From Tyto alba (Eukaryota; Chordata; Aves; Strigiformes; Tytonidae): a DNA stretch of 64,000 nt. The DNA is taken from contig NW_024881303.1 in NCBI RefSeq assembly GCF_018691265.1, forward strand, positions 7,805,777 through 7,869,776, written 5' to 3'. Position 1 is the stretch's first letter; each line of letters begins with the position of its first letter. Shown one piece after another: positions 1 to 11,993 of the stretch. The position numbers and the translations under genes are program-made. The notes under the pieces are model-generated. The model saw nothing but the letters and a program-made list of their open reading frames with translations. It was not told the DNA's origin and did not search any database.

Positions 1-3000
1 TAATGCAGTTAGGGCTTTAAATGGGGATATCTGTGATGGCAGCTGTAGTTCTAAAGACTGGCGTGCTGCTGACACATGTCATTTGAAATCTTATGTTTAG
101 TCAGAAATATTGCTGATAACTTGATTTTGCACATAAATTAATTCATTGTGATACAGGCAGGGATGGTGGTGATGTGTACCCTTACCCCACATGCACCCCC
201 CTCAGCCCCCTGCCATACACTTGGTGCAAGGCTTTGTAGTCACTGAAAACAATGATGGGTTGTTTTTTGGTGCTGGGTGCTGTGAAGCAACTGATTTTTC
301 TTGACATCTGGACCACTGTGCAGCCCAGGCACGCATTGCTTTCCTGGGTACTGCAGAGTCTTCCTTGCACTTTTTCAAGGCGGTGTGCCTGCTGTGTAGT
401 GTGCTAGGTCCGGCTTTTGAAGACCACAAGCTCCATTTTCAGCTCTGTTCCTGCCATTCCCATACGTTCCTTTCCTTGTCTATAAAATTGGTGGTGTAAG
501 GTTTCCTCAGCACCCCAAGGGGCTTTGCAATCTTTGGCTGAAAATGTGGAGATGTGCATGATCTGCTATATGCAGCTCCTTTAGGAGAGGTACAGCTATA
601 CCGCTGTAGGAACGTGATACCGGGGTTCCAGCAAGGGGATGGCAGATTGTGTGGGAAGCTTCCCTGGGTGAAAGCAAGCACCGTGGGCCTACCTGGTATG
701 GAGGTTCCCTTAGCCCTACCATCCACGTTTTGGAGTTCCAGCTATTTCCAGTGTAGTGCTACAGCAGCTCTGGAAGTCAGGCTGAGGTCGGTAGGCGATG
801 ATCAGAACAGATGGCTGTTGGCCCCTCATGCAGCAATCAAAACATTTGCCAACCAAACAGCTTAGTGCTGGATATTGCAAGGCCCTCTAGTAGGTACAGA
901 TCTTTTTGACAGTTTGTGTCAAAGGGAAGAAGAGGGTAAGTGTCTGCAAATCAGGCCCTCTGCAGAGTTTTTGGTTTGCATTTGAATCTCTGTATCATGG
1001 AACCCCAGCTTCCTGCCATCAAGCTGCAGACATCAAGATGCTTATCGCATCTTACTTCGGGATCCTCTTTCTATTTTACAGCACCTATTAGTAGTGATCA
1101 AACACCATAAATAGCTGGACTTGTCCAGCAGATTGCCTTTTGCTATACCACCAGGACTTAACTTTTTAATTATTATTAAAAAGATGGGATTCAGCTCTTC
1201 AGAAGTGAGTCTCTGACAGAAATGGTTGGAATAGCAGAAAGTTGTGATCTTTCCCCTTTCTACCTGGGGTGTTGAGAAATTTGATGGATTATATTTGGCG
1301 GACTAATGGATTTTAATGGGTCATGATCTCATCAGCTGTGGTCTGGTTTTAGAAAGAAGAAAGAGCTGTTAGACAAAAATGGAAAAGCAGCAGTTCACCA
1401 AATTAATTATATGTAGTAGGAAGATATTTTAGAAATAGTGACATACCTAATTGAGACTTGAATGAGAAGAATTTTACAGAAGTTTGAGATTATGCAAGAA
1501 AGCCTATGAATAATAAGAAAATGTTTTCTAGCACTGAATATTGGAGAACAAAACAAGTATGCAAGTGAGCGAGGTGCTGGGGAGACAACTGCAGAAGGGT
1601 TCTTTGCAGAGTACTGCAGCTGGTTTAGGGGTGCACAATTCCTTGGGTTGGGTCCATAAACAGGATTTTGAAGGCCCTGTCTGACATTGTACAACCCCGT
1701 GGATTTCCCTGAAGTTACACAGCGCTCTCCTGCTGTAGGTGTGTGGTGACAGCTCTTGGGCGACCAACAAGAGTGCCTTGAACACAGAACCTCAGACTGT
1801 GATGCAGACTTTGCTGCTTAATGGAAAGTCATGAATGATTCATAAGTCTGCCTAGGTTTGTTAATAATGTTAATTAAAACTGCAGGTGAAATGCCATGCC
1901 TTGGAAGACTTCTGAAGACCGAGAGCATTGTTATTGCTTCTCTGCCCAATCTTTTTGTTTCTCCTGTATTTCCACCTGGTGCCTGTTCTGTACCTCTCCA
2001 GGCAAAACTGGCGTCTCTGGTGTGTGCTGGCTGGTACATGGGCTACCTGGGCTTGCTCCCTTGCTACCACTCATCTGCCCTTTCCCTGTATCATTGTGAA
2101 GCTCAGCTATGTCAGTGTTTTACTTTGAGGAAACTCCTCTCACCAACTCATTGCTGTGACCCTTGGAGCGTTTCCAAATGGGGAAATGCCACCGACTTGC
2201 CTACTTGGCACCCCTCAGTGATTTATTTGTTTATGACTGTAAACATCAAAACTGGCACAACTTCCTGGGTTTTATGCCAAATTATATTATGTTAATATAT
2301 GTAATGGAAAATACATTTGTTGATAATCTCCAGAACTGGGGGATAGAAAATGGTGTTTCCTCCATTGTATACTTGGTGAGAGACCTAAAACATGAGCTGT
2401 CAGCATCATCTCTTTGCAAATCATGTGTCCAGAGTGCAGTAGCAAAAGTGGTGTCCTAGGGCTCTTTAGCTGTTGAAAGATTTTTGTTTTGTTGGTAATA
2501 ACTGGTTGTTGAGGTTTATTGACTTGTTTTTACTGTTCTTTGAATGGAAATAGAAGATTTTTGCTTGTTTGTTTGTCCAAGCTCCTAAGTCCTCTTAAGA
2601 GTATAGACCCTGTCCCACTTCCAGCCTCTTTTACCTGCAATTGTATATATAGGTGTTTGCAGGCAGGTTTCCATACACTGCATATGTAAAGCCGATAGCT
2701 TGATACCGACTACCAATTGTGTGTGCATGGGTGTATTTGCTGTAATTAAGTGTTCAAACAGGTGAAAATGAAGCCCTACATTTGCCATCCTGTAATTTAG
2801 TGGTCCTGCATTGATGTCAGTATCTTCCTGTTAAGAACTGAGAGTAATGTGAATTCCCCCACATCCCTTAATGAAAAATTAAAAAAAAAAAAAAAAAAAA
2901 GCTGTAGGAGGAAGGCAAGAGAAGTTGGGAGGAAAATCCAGTGATGGACTAGACATGGTGCTATTTGGCATGTTGTTACAAAGCAAGATGGATGTTTAAT

Positions 3001-3480
3001 AACTTGTGTGCAGCAGCAGAGCTAAAGCTCTGCTTGTATGTGCATGTGGTACGGAAAGGCAGAATGTGTCCTGCCCACGCAATTTTGGTTTCACATGGGC
3101 TATGGTCGTACCGGCTGTGGGAGGGAGGCGGCACAAAGGTGTCGAGAGGCCCCTGGGGAAGCGGTGTCCTGCTCTTTGCAGTCGGCTGGGGTGCAGAGGC
3201 TCTTCAGGGAGGCACAGAGCAGCCTTTGCTCTCTGTCTGACGTCTCCCCGGGCTGCCACGTAGAGCAAATGAGATGCTGTTTGTCAGCTAGGTGGGAAAA
3301 CGGAGCAGAGTTGCCTGCGACTTGATGTCTCCCGGGCGCGAGGCTGGTTCAGAGCAGGCTTTTTTTGATGCCTTGCTCCTATCCATCCCCCAAGGCTTTG
3401 CCCAAAAGGGAAGACCTTGGCCTTCCAGGGCTCTTGTACCCCAGATTGCTCCACCAGCGGACCCCGCCTGGCTGTACAGG

Positions 3481-3780
3481 GCTCTCCGGCAGCGGGGGGC
3501 TGGCTGCAGGAGGGGCGTAGGGCAGGGAGCTGCTGCCCGCTGCGGCATGGCTGCGCCCCGGCGATCGCAGAGCCGCCTGCGGTAAGCTCGGGCCGCGCAC
3601 GCCGCTGCGAGAGCTGCCGACAGCGAGCTGGCAGCAGCCTGGGAGACCACCTTCCTCCCCTGACCCACGGGCCCGGCTGGGGAGGGGGGCGACAGACCGG
3701 CTCGTTCAATCTGGGGCGGGAGTTTCAGCGCCTGCTTTGGCGGTGGGGGGCGGTTTGAAGAGCCGTCCCGTGCTCGGCAT
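3481..3780. promoter_or_regulatory. Intronic CpG island, candidate internal promoter
   Basis: By eye I count about 31 CpG dinucleotides in these 300 bases, 15 of them in 3,541-3,630, against a sparse background in the surrounding intron. GC-box (Sp1-type) sequences lie at 3,713-3,720 (GGGGCGGG) and 3,745-3,753. No TATA box is obvious. Retained CpGs in a vertebrate intron usually mean an unmethylated germline promoter. Because the GC boxes lie downstream of the candidate first-exon donor at 3,582, the promoter could be bidirectional or fire on the minus strand. It could instead be a GC-rich regulatory element or lncRNA promoter unrelated to PRKCH coding output. Confidence 0.55.
3547..3581 (+). 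other. Candidate alternative first-exon end with ATG and splice donor
   Basis: Within the CpG island, an ATG at 3,547 in good initiation context (G at -3 and +4) opens an Arg-rich reading of 11 codons (MAAPRRSQSRL) that reaches a strong donor, CG|GTAAGC, at 3,582. The same frame is open upstream to 3,292. The junction leaves two extra bases, whereas PRKCH exon 2 starts in phase 0. Direct splicing into exon 2 would therefore be out of frame, and such a transcript could make PKC eta only from a later internal ATG, such as Met162 or Met174 in exon 3. It may be a leader of a non-coding transcript, or chance. There is no homology support. Confidence 0.25.
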
Positions 3781-4570
3781 GTTCTGTGCTCTCGGAAATT
3801 GGACCCTCGCTGCTAGGGTCTGGTCATCTTTCATGTTTCCTTCTTGCCCCGTTTACCACCTTAGTCATTTCTAGCCCCTCGCTTGTCATGGGGTTGTGGG
3901 TGAAAGCCCTCCCCTGTGGCTGACCTCAGTGTGTGCATGGGACTCTTAGACTCTCTCCCATCCTCCATTTCGTATTGAGTTTCACTTACGTTTCTGAAGG
4001 AACGGGTTCTTGCTGGGTCGTGGTACTGTTGGGGTCAATGCCCGGTCTTTGAGAAACTTCAGTACTGTGGAACTGATAAACAGGCAATTGGATTCCCTCC
4101 TCCTGCCACATAATGCAGGAAAGAGAGATCAGAAATCCCTCCACAGAGTGATTGTTTTTTGTTTGTTTGTTTTTTTTTTTTAAAATATAAGGGGAACAAA
4201 AATACATTCCTTAAACCAGTTGTGTGTATGTGTGTCTCTCTTTTTAACTTTATAATCTTACAATTTTTTTCAAATATACTGAAGAGCAGCCACCTGCAAC
4301 TATTACTTAAATCATTCATGTTTTAGAGGTGGGATTTCTCAAAAGCAATATAAATTGGTGTAACTCCAGTAGGAGCTGGTTTTGGGTCATGCTTCTGAAA
4401 ACTTAATTTTTTGAAGATTTGAAACCTTTTTATCTATATTTTATTTGTAGCCCTTCAAGTGGGTTTTTCTGGCAGAAATTTTCATGGGATAGATAAATCT
4501 CGGTGCAGCCCTTGCTTTTCCTATGTGAGCAAATATGTTGAGGTGGGTAACCTCTTGGATTAAACCAAAC

Positions 4571-4680
4571 TAAAATTGATTAAAGAGTCCAGGATTGGCT
4601 AACAGGCATTAGTTATGCATGATTTTTCATGGCTGGTGCACAGCTTATAATTATGCAGCTTGACTGAAAACAAAAGTAAT
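4571..4680. other. Candidate conserved non-coding element
   Basis: An AT-rich, low-CpG stretch of complex sequence rich in homeodomain and octamer-like words (TTAGTTATGCAT, TATAATTATGCAG), without simple repeat or transposon character. That texture is typical of conserved vertebrate enhancers. No alignment was possible, so this is a guess from sequence texture. Confidence 0.2.
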
Positions 4681-5819
4681 ATTTTAAACGGCTGTCCTGG
4701 AATAAAAAATTAGAATGACAATATTACAGTAATATCTGGAATAACTGGTTATAGGAGTTACCAGAGAAACTAACTTTCCACCCATTTGTGGGTTTACCTC
4801 CAGAGTGTTAAACATACGGCACTAATAGTTGTTTGGAAGGGTTTCTTTTTCCCCGTGAAACTTTGACAGTTACTGTCATTTGCAGGAGGCAGAAATTTTG
4901 AGCCTTCATCCCCCACCAGGGGATGGCCAGGCTGCCCGGCAAGGGAGCAGGGATCATCTCTAGGTCTAACCGTGCACCTCCTGCAGCTGGAATCAGTGAG
5001 CTGTGAGGGCTCCCGCGCTCTGTGAATTCAGCACGGTGTGTGGACCTGCCGATTGGAGGTGGGATTGGCAGCCTTTTCGCAGTGCTGTGTCACCCTGTAC
5101 TTGCTCTTTGTTTGGAGACCTGGCATCAAAATTAAATCTTGGTGGGTGCAGGGAGATGCCGCTGTTTGGCAGCACCAGACTCGAAGCTTGAGTGGAACAA
5201 GAGCTGGGGTCGCTGCCATTCACCAGATGGCATCTTCTAGGGCCTCTCCTGCTTGGAGCTTGCCATGGGTGGTTTGAGAAGATGTCCGTGTCTGCCCTTG
5301 GCACCTGTGGTGGAAATTACTGCCCTAAGCACTTGCCAGCCTTTGCAGGAATGAAAAAATACTTGGCATCTCACTTTTTTTTTTTGTTTGTTTTTAGTCA
5401 CAATGATCTGAATCTTAAAAACTGCATGCTGTGCATTTGTAGGAAAAATACTTTAATGTATTGTTATGGAAATGAAAAATCCCCTTTAAACTAGAGAGCC
5501 CTAAGGATTTTTCAGAGGTGCTTGACTTGATAGACAAGTGTCTGTCAGCCGCAAAACATACAAGAGGGACTGATTAATCCAGACACCATGCATTTGGCTG
5601 AGAAAGTTGTTGCTTGACCTGTCCAACAAAGGCATGCTCAGGTCGAGGTGCTAAAATACAGAAACATTTGACATTCTGTAAGCATGATCTGTTAGGAGCT
5701 TAAACAAGAAAAATTAAAAGAAATAACTAGAGGCATGTGAAAAAACAGCTTTAACCTAACCCAGACTTTCAGCTCTTTTGACTGAACAGAGCCTTGGGAA
5801 TTGCCTCTACAAATGACTG

Positions 5820-5945
5820 ATTATACATGCAGTTCTGTTAATTAAATTTAAAAATTGTGTAGGAAGTCAAAAGATATAGCTACTTGTTTAATTAAGCTAA
5901 TTAAGTCCCCAGGTAGCTTTTATATTTGCTTTATTCACTGCAAGT
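5820..5945. other. Candidate conserved non-coding element
   Basis: Contains several TAATTA-class homeodomain core words in about 100 bases (GTTAATTAAATTT, GTTTAATTAAGC, GCTAATTAAG), followed by complex sequence. It is not a simple repeat. Clustering of such sites is compatible with an enhancer; support is textural only. Confidence 0.2.
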
Positions 5946-8900
5946 GTCTGGCTTGTTCTGGTTTTGAAGCCACGTCAGCATTGACATGACTTAGAAAAAG
6001 GTTGTACTTCTAGGATGCTTACTAATTGTGCCTGTGGGGAAGAAAGGACAGAGCAGCAATGGGAGAAAGGATGTTCTGGGCCCCAGGGTAAATGCAGTCG
6101 TCTTTTGTGTCTGATCCAAAGACAACAAAAAAGATTCCCACTGATTTCAGTGTACTTCAGGTCAGACTTCCCAGACTGGATTATCTGTTGTGGGGAAGGG
6201 AGGAAAAAAAATCTTCTAAACTCGTGTTTGCAAGTGCTCATGCCAGATGTGGTGTTGAAGATGTCTCTTCATCCTAGACGTCCACCTCGTCTCCATTTTG
6301 GAGCGTGAGCGACTCGCAGGCAGCCAGCCACCCTTCAGACCTGCCTCTTCCCATCCGTGGCGAGTTTTTCAGAGGCATGCTGGGCTCTCCGAGGCTGACT
6401 GACTATACCTGCTCTTCGAGTTCAGTGGATGCTTCTGCTGGGTGTTGATATGTTACCTGAGAGATTACACTCCTTCTGAATTTGTTTTCCAAGCCTCTTC
6501 CATTGATGAATCACGCGTGACCAGTTTTTATTATATGTGTGAAGGCATATGATTAAGGAGCCCTGTTTCGGTCTCCCTGAATCTGTTCCCTCGTTTACTC
6601 CCAAACTAGCTTTTTTTGTGATGTGGAGAAAGGGAGTTAATAACACCAGCCTAGTTGTTAGGAACTCTACTAGTACAGTCCTCTTCTGGAGAGGGTGTGC
6701 GAGATGGTTGACTGGGGCCCCTCCTTGTGGGAAACCGATTCTTCACCGCTCCCTTTGAAGTCACGTGGGAGCTGTGCGATCTCAGCAAGTTCAGGCATGG
6801 GGCACCGTGTGAGTGGTTTGAATTAGGAGTGAAGTCCTCCTCGGCCCTGTGTTCAGCCTCGCTGCCAAAGAGTTGTGTCTCATGATGGAAGGGTAATGAA
6901 ACCGCGGCTGAACTCATCAGTCCTTACCTGTTCATTTCCAGATCACTTGCCAAAATCCTCCAGTGCTTGTTTTCTCTTAGGTATGGCTGTGAAGTTCAAC
7001 AGAAGTTAAAGTGTATGCTTAGCTCTGGGCCAAAATCCTGTGTTGTTCTTACAGATACAAAGGGGGTTCCTGAGCTCCAGCAGTTGATCTTATCCACCCT
7101 TTGTGCTACGGAGGCACGTGCTGTCTTCCATTTCCTTGAACGAGAAGGGAGCGGTGATTAAAGGCTTTACTGCACTGATAAGCACACTTTCGTCTCCTGG
7201 TTAGATAAAACTTGGCCAAGTCACCTCTAAAGCAGCCAGAAAGTCAGTGTTTTCCTCCCAGTTGTTCTCTGGGGGACCAGGCTGAGGATGAAAGCGCCAG
7301 AGAGAGGGGAGGGTGGTCACTGTTCACAGCTCTGCATGCCAATGGTGTGATGCCGCACGCCACCAGTTTAGTTTGATTTATTTGGAGATCAGTGCACCTC
7401 ATAGCATTCACAATATCATGCATGTATAGAAATTCAGACTTCTCCTTTGCTTCTCCCAATACAAACAGGACTTTCCCCAATGTGTTGCAGTTCCTGCTCT
7501 GATACTAAACCTTCCAGGTGGAATTCTGCAGTTCTCTAAAAGAAGTATCCTGTGCTGAATAGGTTTTGGCATTAGGAAACTTTTCTCTGTACTTATTACT
7601 CTTTGAATATTGTCATCAAATACATGAAGATGGTTACATTTCTGTATCATTTAACTTCTGTATTATGATATAACAGCTCCTGTTGCCCCTTGGCATCATC
7701 TGTGCTGCCTCCAGGCTGCTGAGTTTCTCTGAGCCTCTCCTGCTTTCTTTGAAAGATCAGCATCATCTGCATTGTTGACCCAAACTGACTGCACAGCCTG
7801 CTTTGGACTTTAATAATTATGTCAAGAATAATACTGTGGCTCCTGCTTCTCTGTAAAAACGTGTTTTATTTTGTATTTAAGCAGCCATGGTCAGCACTGG
7901 GGAAAAAAAAAAAAAAAGTGAGAAGCAAAACTTGGCTTATGTGTGATACTTGTGTTACGCCCGCACTGCTGTGGTGAGGCTGGATCCCAAGGGCGTTTGC
8001 TGATGCTGGGAGGTACCTACATTGCCGGAGCCTTGCCGGCATGCAGTCAGGGCCTGGGCTGCCAGCCAGCCGTTGCTAGATAAGGTTATTCCTTCCATGG
8101 CTGGAGGGCCAGTCCTTTGGCAGCTGCTTGCTTTTGACGTGCTTGAATCTTATTAAATAACAGAGCATAGTGAGCAGTCCTCTCAGTCTGTGAAAGTAGG
8201 TGCTAGTGATAGAACTGACTGAAGGGATTGAAGGAGGGCTTATGTTAGGAGTTCCTCCTTTTGGGGAAGAAGTAGGGTACCACAGCCCTCGTTTGTGGGC
8301 ATCTGGTTTCAGATGGTTATAGGCCTATTTCCTCATGCCCAAAGGTGGCTGCAGTTGCTTGCTGGGTCGGTAAATCTATCCTGAAGCATGTGCTATTTCT
8401 GTAGCTTCACCACAAAGCGTGAAGGCAGTAATGAAGGTGTAAAGCAGGGGCAGGAACACGGGGAACCAAGTAGCAAGGGTGGCTGAGGTCAGCCCCAGGG
8501 CGCGGGCTTAGCAAGCCACTTGCTGTGCACCCCGGCTCAGCGTGTGAGCATCCGTCTGGCTGCACGGGCATCGCGGCTTGTGGTCCAGCAGGTGTGAGGA
8601 GCTCACAGGAGCTAACTGCCTCCAACGTGGGGGCCCTCCGTGTTGTGTGGCCGTGGTACGGGGGTGTCTGTGCAGTGGTCAGAGGAAGCGCGTCCCATCA
8701 GGTGGATGTTGCTTTGCGGGAGCTGCTCGATCGTCTGATCTCGGGGAGGCTCGTGGCAGGGCAGGTCTGCAGTCAGACATTTTCCATTCAGTTTTCTAGG
8801 CCAGAGATTATTTTCCCTCTCTGGCACGCTCTGTGTATCTGGGAGTTGATCTCAGATATTATATTAGCTGCTGCTTAGCTGGTCAGATTTCATCTTTAAA

Positions 8901-9002
8901 GGAGATGACAGCAGGTCCAAAAGCCAGGGTTTTACCAATGGTCTATTAATTTTAATTATTTAATTTCATTGTACCTTAACTGTTGTTGTTGCTGCTATCA
9001 AT

Positions 9003-9075
9003 TTAAGACCAGAGAAACTCTTAAGACCGTCTGGTTTAACCTCTTCTATAGGACAAGATTTCACTATCAGCCACT
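9003..9075 (-). repeat. Decayed CR1/L3-like LINE fragment
   Basis: The plus strand resembles the reverse complement of a CR1/L3-type 3' region in the recurring pattern 'gaccagag...gtctggtttaacctcttctata', which corresponds to 'gatcatctagtctgacctcctgtat' in related elements of reptiles and birds. Divergence is high and no open frame survives, so it is an old, inactive fragment. Confidence 0.4.
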
Positions 9076-11929
9076 GGCCACATGCAGTGGGGTGCCAGTG
9101 TGCCAAAGTTTCAGCAGCTCCCGGCATGCTGGGACTTCAGTCCCCATTTTGGAGCCTTTCAGCTGGAACTTTTCATTAGACCCTGCTAAGATGTGCCATG
9201 AGAAGATCTCAAGTGTAGCTAGATCCTCTTCACTGAGTGTTCTGGAACTGTGGTATGAGCACAGCTGCTTAGTTGGTGTAGAGGATTCAACTGACCTTTA
9301 ATCTTGGAGTCTGGAGGGGAGAGAGATTGTTTTATAACTCTCATAAATCTCCTACTGTTAATTTAAGAGTTATTTTGTTTCTGTTTTATAAGACAATGCT
9401 ACTCTGGGCAGAGGAATCCCATCTGCAGAGATGGAGAGCAAGGTGTGTCACAGATTTGGGACCAATTTTTGTTTGTGCCTTGTGTTGAAGGCAGATGATG
9501 CTTTTGTTACATCTCCTGGTCTCAGCCCAGCTGCTTATGTCTTGACAAGCCTTCACTTTTAAGAGTAAACAAGGAATGCAGGATTTGTTCCTTGTCTCAC
9601 CAGAAACCATGTATGTCAGAAGAAGGGAAGAAGGATCCTCTTTGTGAATGTGAAAGCAGGAGTCTAATGTATCACTGTGTATGGAGACTGGCAGAAAAAT
9701 GATAAGCGCTGAAGAATGATTTTGGAAACCTAAGTAAGGATTTTCACATAAAATCTGAATTTTTGATATCACAAATCTATTTGGGTGGCTGTATATATAT
9801 TTTATAGGTATTAGATATTTTTGAAAGAATGATTTCTTTACAAAGTGTGTATTTCACCAATGAACTGAAATTTAGGCAAAAATGATGCATGATATCTCTG
9901 GAGTTGAAATATATTTGGGGAATGCCTTCCATATTAATGGAGACAAGGGGATGTTCAAACACATCTTCCTAAATGCAGTGTAGGAAGCAGCCCAAGCAAA
10001 TGCAAAAATTAATATTGTGTCAAAGTTAAATATTGAATTTAAATTTTCCCTGTGATATTGATTTTTTTTAATTTTGAAATTTTTTTTTTTAACTGGAAAA
10101 TATAGTGACCATAAAATCAACATTTTGGTCGGATTTTTTCCAAGCAGTTCTAGCTTCCCTGTTTTGTATCCCATTGATAGAGGTGTGCCAGTTCTGGACT
10201 GTAGCTGGAGTTGTGTGACTAGGATGTTCTCTCATCCTTTCTCTGACATTATTTGCTCTGCTTATCCTAACAAATTCCCAGTAGCTCGAAATATAATTTC
10301 TCTACATCTGCAACTAATTGTAGGCTAGGGAGGCACACAGTGATGGTGTGTGATGTCTCTGCTTCCCCCTCACTTACCCCAGAAGATTGTTTTCTCTTGT
10401 CTCATGCTAGTGAACTGCAGTTAGCATCCCTAGGAGCGGAGGTGCCAGCAGACAGTGCTGCTTTACCTTAACACTGCAGAGTCAGTCTTCAGCTACTCTC
10501 TGTCCATTTGCAGCGTGGCTGTTTGGCTCCTCCATTAGATACACAGAGTTCAACTTTCTCTTTTAATCTTAATGTTATTCCCTTAAAAGGACGAGTTGGT
10601 GCATGGCAGGGTTTTGCATGCCACGGGCAAATGTTGTCTGGGTTACTGGTGGTCAATACACCATTGCTCTGGGAGTTTACTCATGGTTAGTGGTTTATTT
10701 GAATTATGTGATATGTGTTAACACTGGAGAGGATTCAAAGTGATGGCAGGATGCATCGTGTGTTATCTGATTAAAAAGAGGGAGCCCACGCTTATCCTTT
10801 TTTGCAGTACTGGGAAGTATTTTTCTACTCCACAGTGTGCACATCAAGGTATATTAAATTCTGGGCACAGAAACTCAGTGCTGCTGATGTAGAAGACACA
10901 CTTCTATTTCTGCCAGACCAAGGAAAGGTGGCTGTACAAGAGCAGAGAGGCCTTGAACAATCATGTTTAGACATTCCTCCAGAGTGCTCTGTTTTCAGAA
11001 TTTCTGTTCTGCAGAGATTACTGATACCCACAAGGTGTGAAGCTCCTCTTTGCTAATTTTAACCTTACAATTTGGGGATGTGTGAGGGTTGACTTGGTTG
11101 GTTGGTTGTTTTTTTAAAGCAAGATTTGTATGTGACAGACTGACTCAAGCTTCAGGGATCCTTAGCTGTGATTTTTGCTAAAAACTAGCTGGTGAGCAAA
11201 AAAAAAAAAAAACCAAACCAAACTAAAAGCAAGACCTTAATTAAAAATGTAACTAAAAATTAAAAATCTACTCACCAAAAAATAAATACCTTCTTTCAAG
11301 GACATGTGGACTGACAGTGGGATTGAATCTCTGATCCCTAAAATTATGTTCTGTATCTCTATCTAATTTAGATCAAACAACAAGTCCTTAGGTAACAGCA
11401 CTAACAGTTTCCTATTTTTTATGGTTTAAGGCCAAAAGGTGATTTAAGTAAGAAATCAGCATTTACCCCAGCACTGGTGGCATTTTGAGACACTGAAACA
11501 ATTTCAATGGAATAAGATATAATAGGGAGGAAATATCCATGTAATTCACCAAACAGATATGCGTGGATCTTTCAAGAGAATTGCATGTATTAAATATTAC
11601 TTCCACTTCATTTATCTGACTAAATGGAACACTATTAACCTTTTTTTTTTTTTTATTTTTCTTTAATCTCCATTTCCTCTAGCAAGGTTGAGATTGTTCA
11701 CCACTTCTAGGAAAAAGAAGGGATCAAGTTCCTTATTTTTTATGGTGCTCTGAACGTTGAACAATTTGAGCCATGGATGCTTGATTTTTTTTGTAAAATT
11801 ATGGGTGTGCATGACAATATATTTAGAGCTTCAAATATTATCAAATGTTGGGAAGAGTTATCGTGCAAAATGCTGAGAAGAGTCTTTGCCTTGAAAAACA
11901 ATCTTCTAATGTTTTCTTTACTTTTTCAG

Positions 11930-11993
11930 GTGGATTTGGAGCCAGAAGGCAAAGTGTTTGTTGTCATAACTCTTACAGGCAGCTTCACGGAAG
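11930..11993 (+). CDS. PRKCH: PRKCH exon 2: end of the C2 domain
   Basis: 64 nt, acceptor CTTTTTCAG|GTGG and donor GAAG|GTAAGG. It starts in phase 0 and leaves one base of a Gly codon completed by exon 3. It reads VDLEPEGKVFVVITLTGSFTE, about residues 122-142. These are the last beta strands of the N-terminal C2-like domain, which in novel PKCs lacks the calcium-binding aspartates and acts in protein and membrane contacts rather than calcium sensing. The preceding Trp121 codon would end exon 1, outside the window. At position 143 this species uses Gly where human has Ala. Length, frame and sequence all agree with PKC eta. Confidence 0.95.

Larger units (their letters stand above)
1..11929 (+). 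other. PRKCH: PRKCH intron 1 (3' part)
   Basis: No coding exon of PRKCH or any other recognisable protein is seen before the exon 2 acceptor at 11,929. The C2 sequence expected from exon 1 is absent, so the intron is at least 11.9 kb. Contents: a CpG-rich island at about 3,480-3,780, AT-rich stretches that look constrained (4,571-4,680 and 5,820-5,945), a decayed CR1/L3-like fragment near 9,003-9,075, A or T runs (2,881-2,900, 7,902-7,916, 11,199-11,213, 11,641-11,655), and otherwise unremarkable non-coding sequence. Open frames here are short, overlap on both strands and resemble no family I know. Confidence 0.85.

Noticed and set aside
1858..2295. 145-codon open frame on + strand in intron 1
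   Set aside because: No domain, compositional bias or splice context. Several overlapping frames of similar length exist on both strands, and the protein resembles nothing I know.
3284..3709. 141-codon minus-strand open frame over the CpG island
   Set aside because: GC-rich DNA is poor in stop codons, so long chance frames are expected. The residues (Pro/Arg/Ala-rich) look like a composition artefact.
8460..8760. Moderately GC-rich patch considered as a third CpG island
   Set aside because: CpG density is only mildly raised, with no GC boxes or strong donor.
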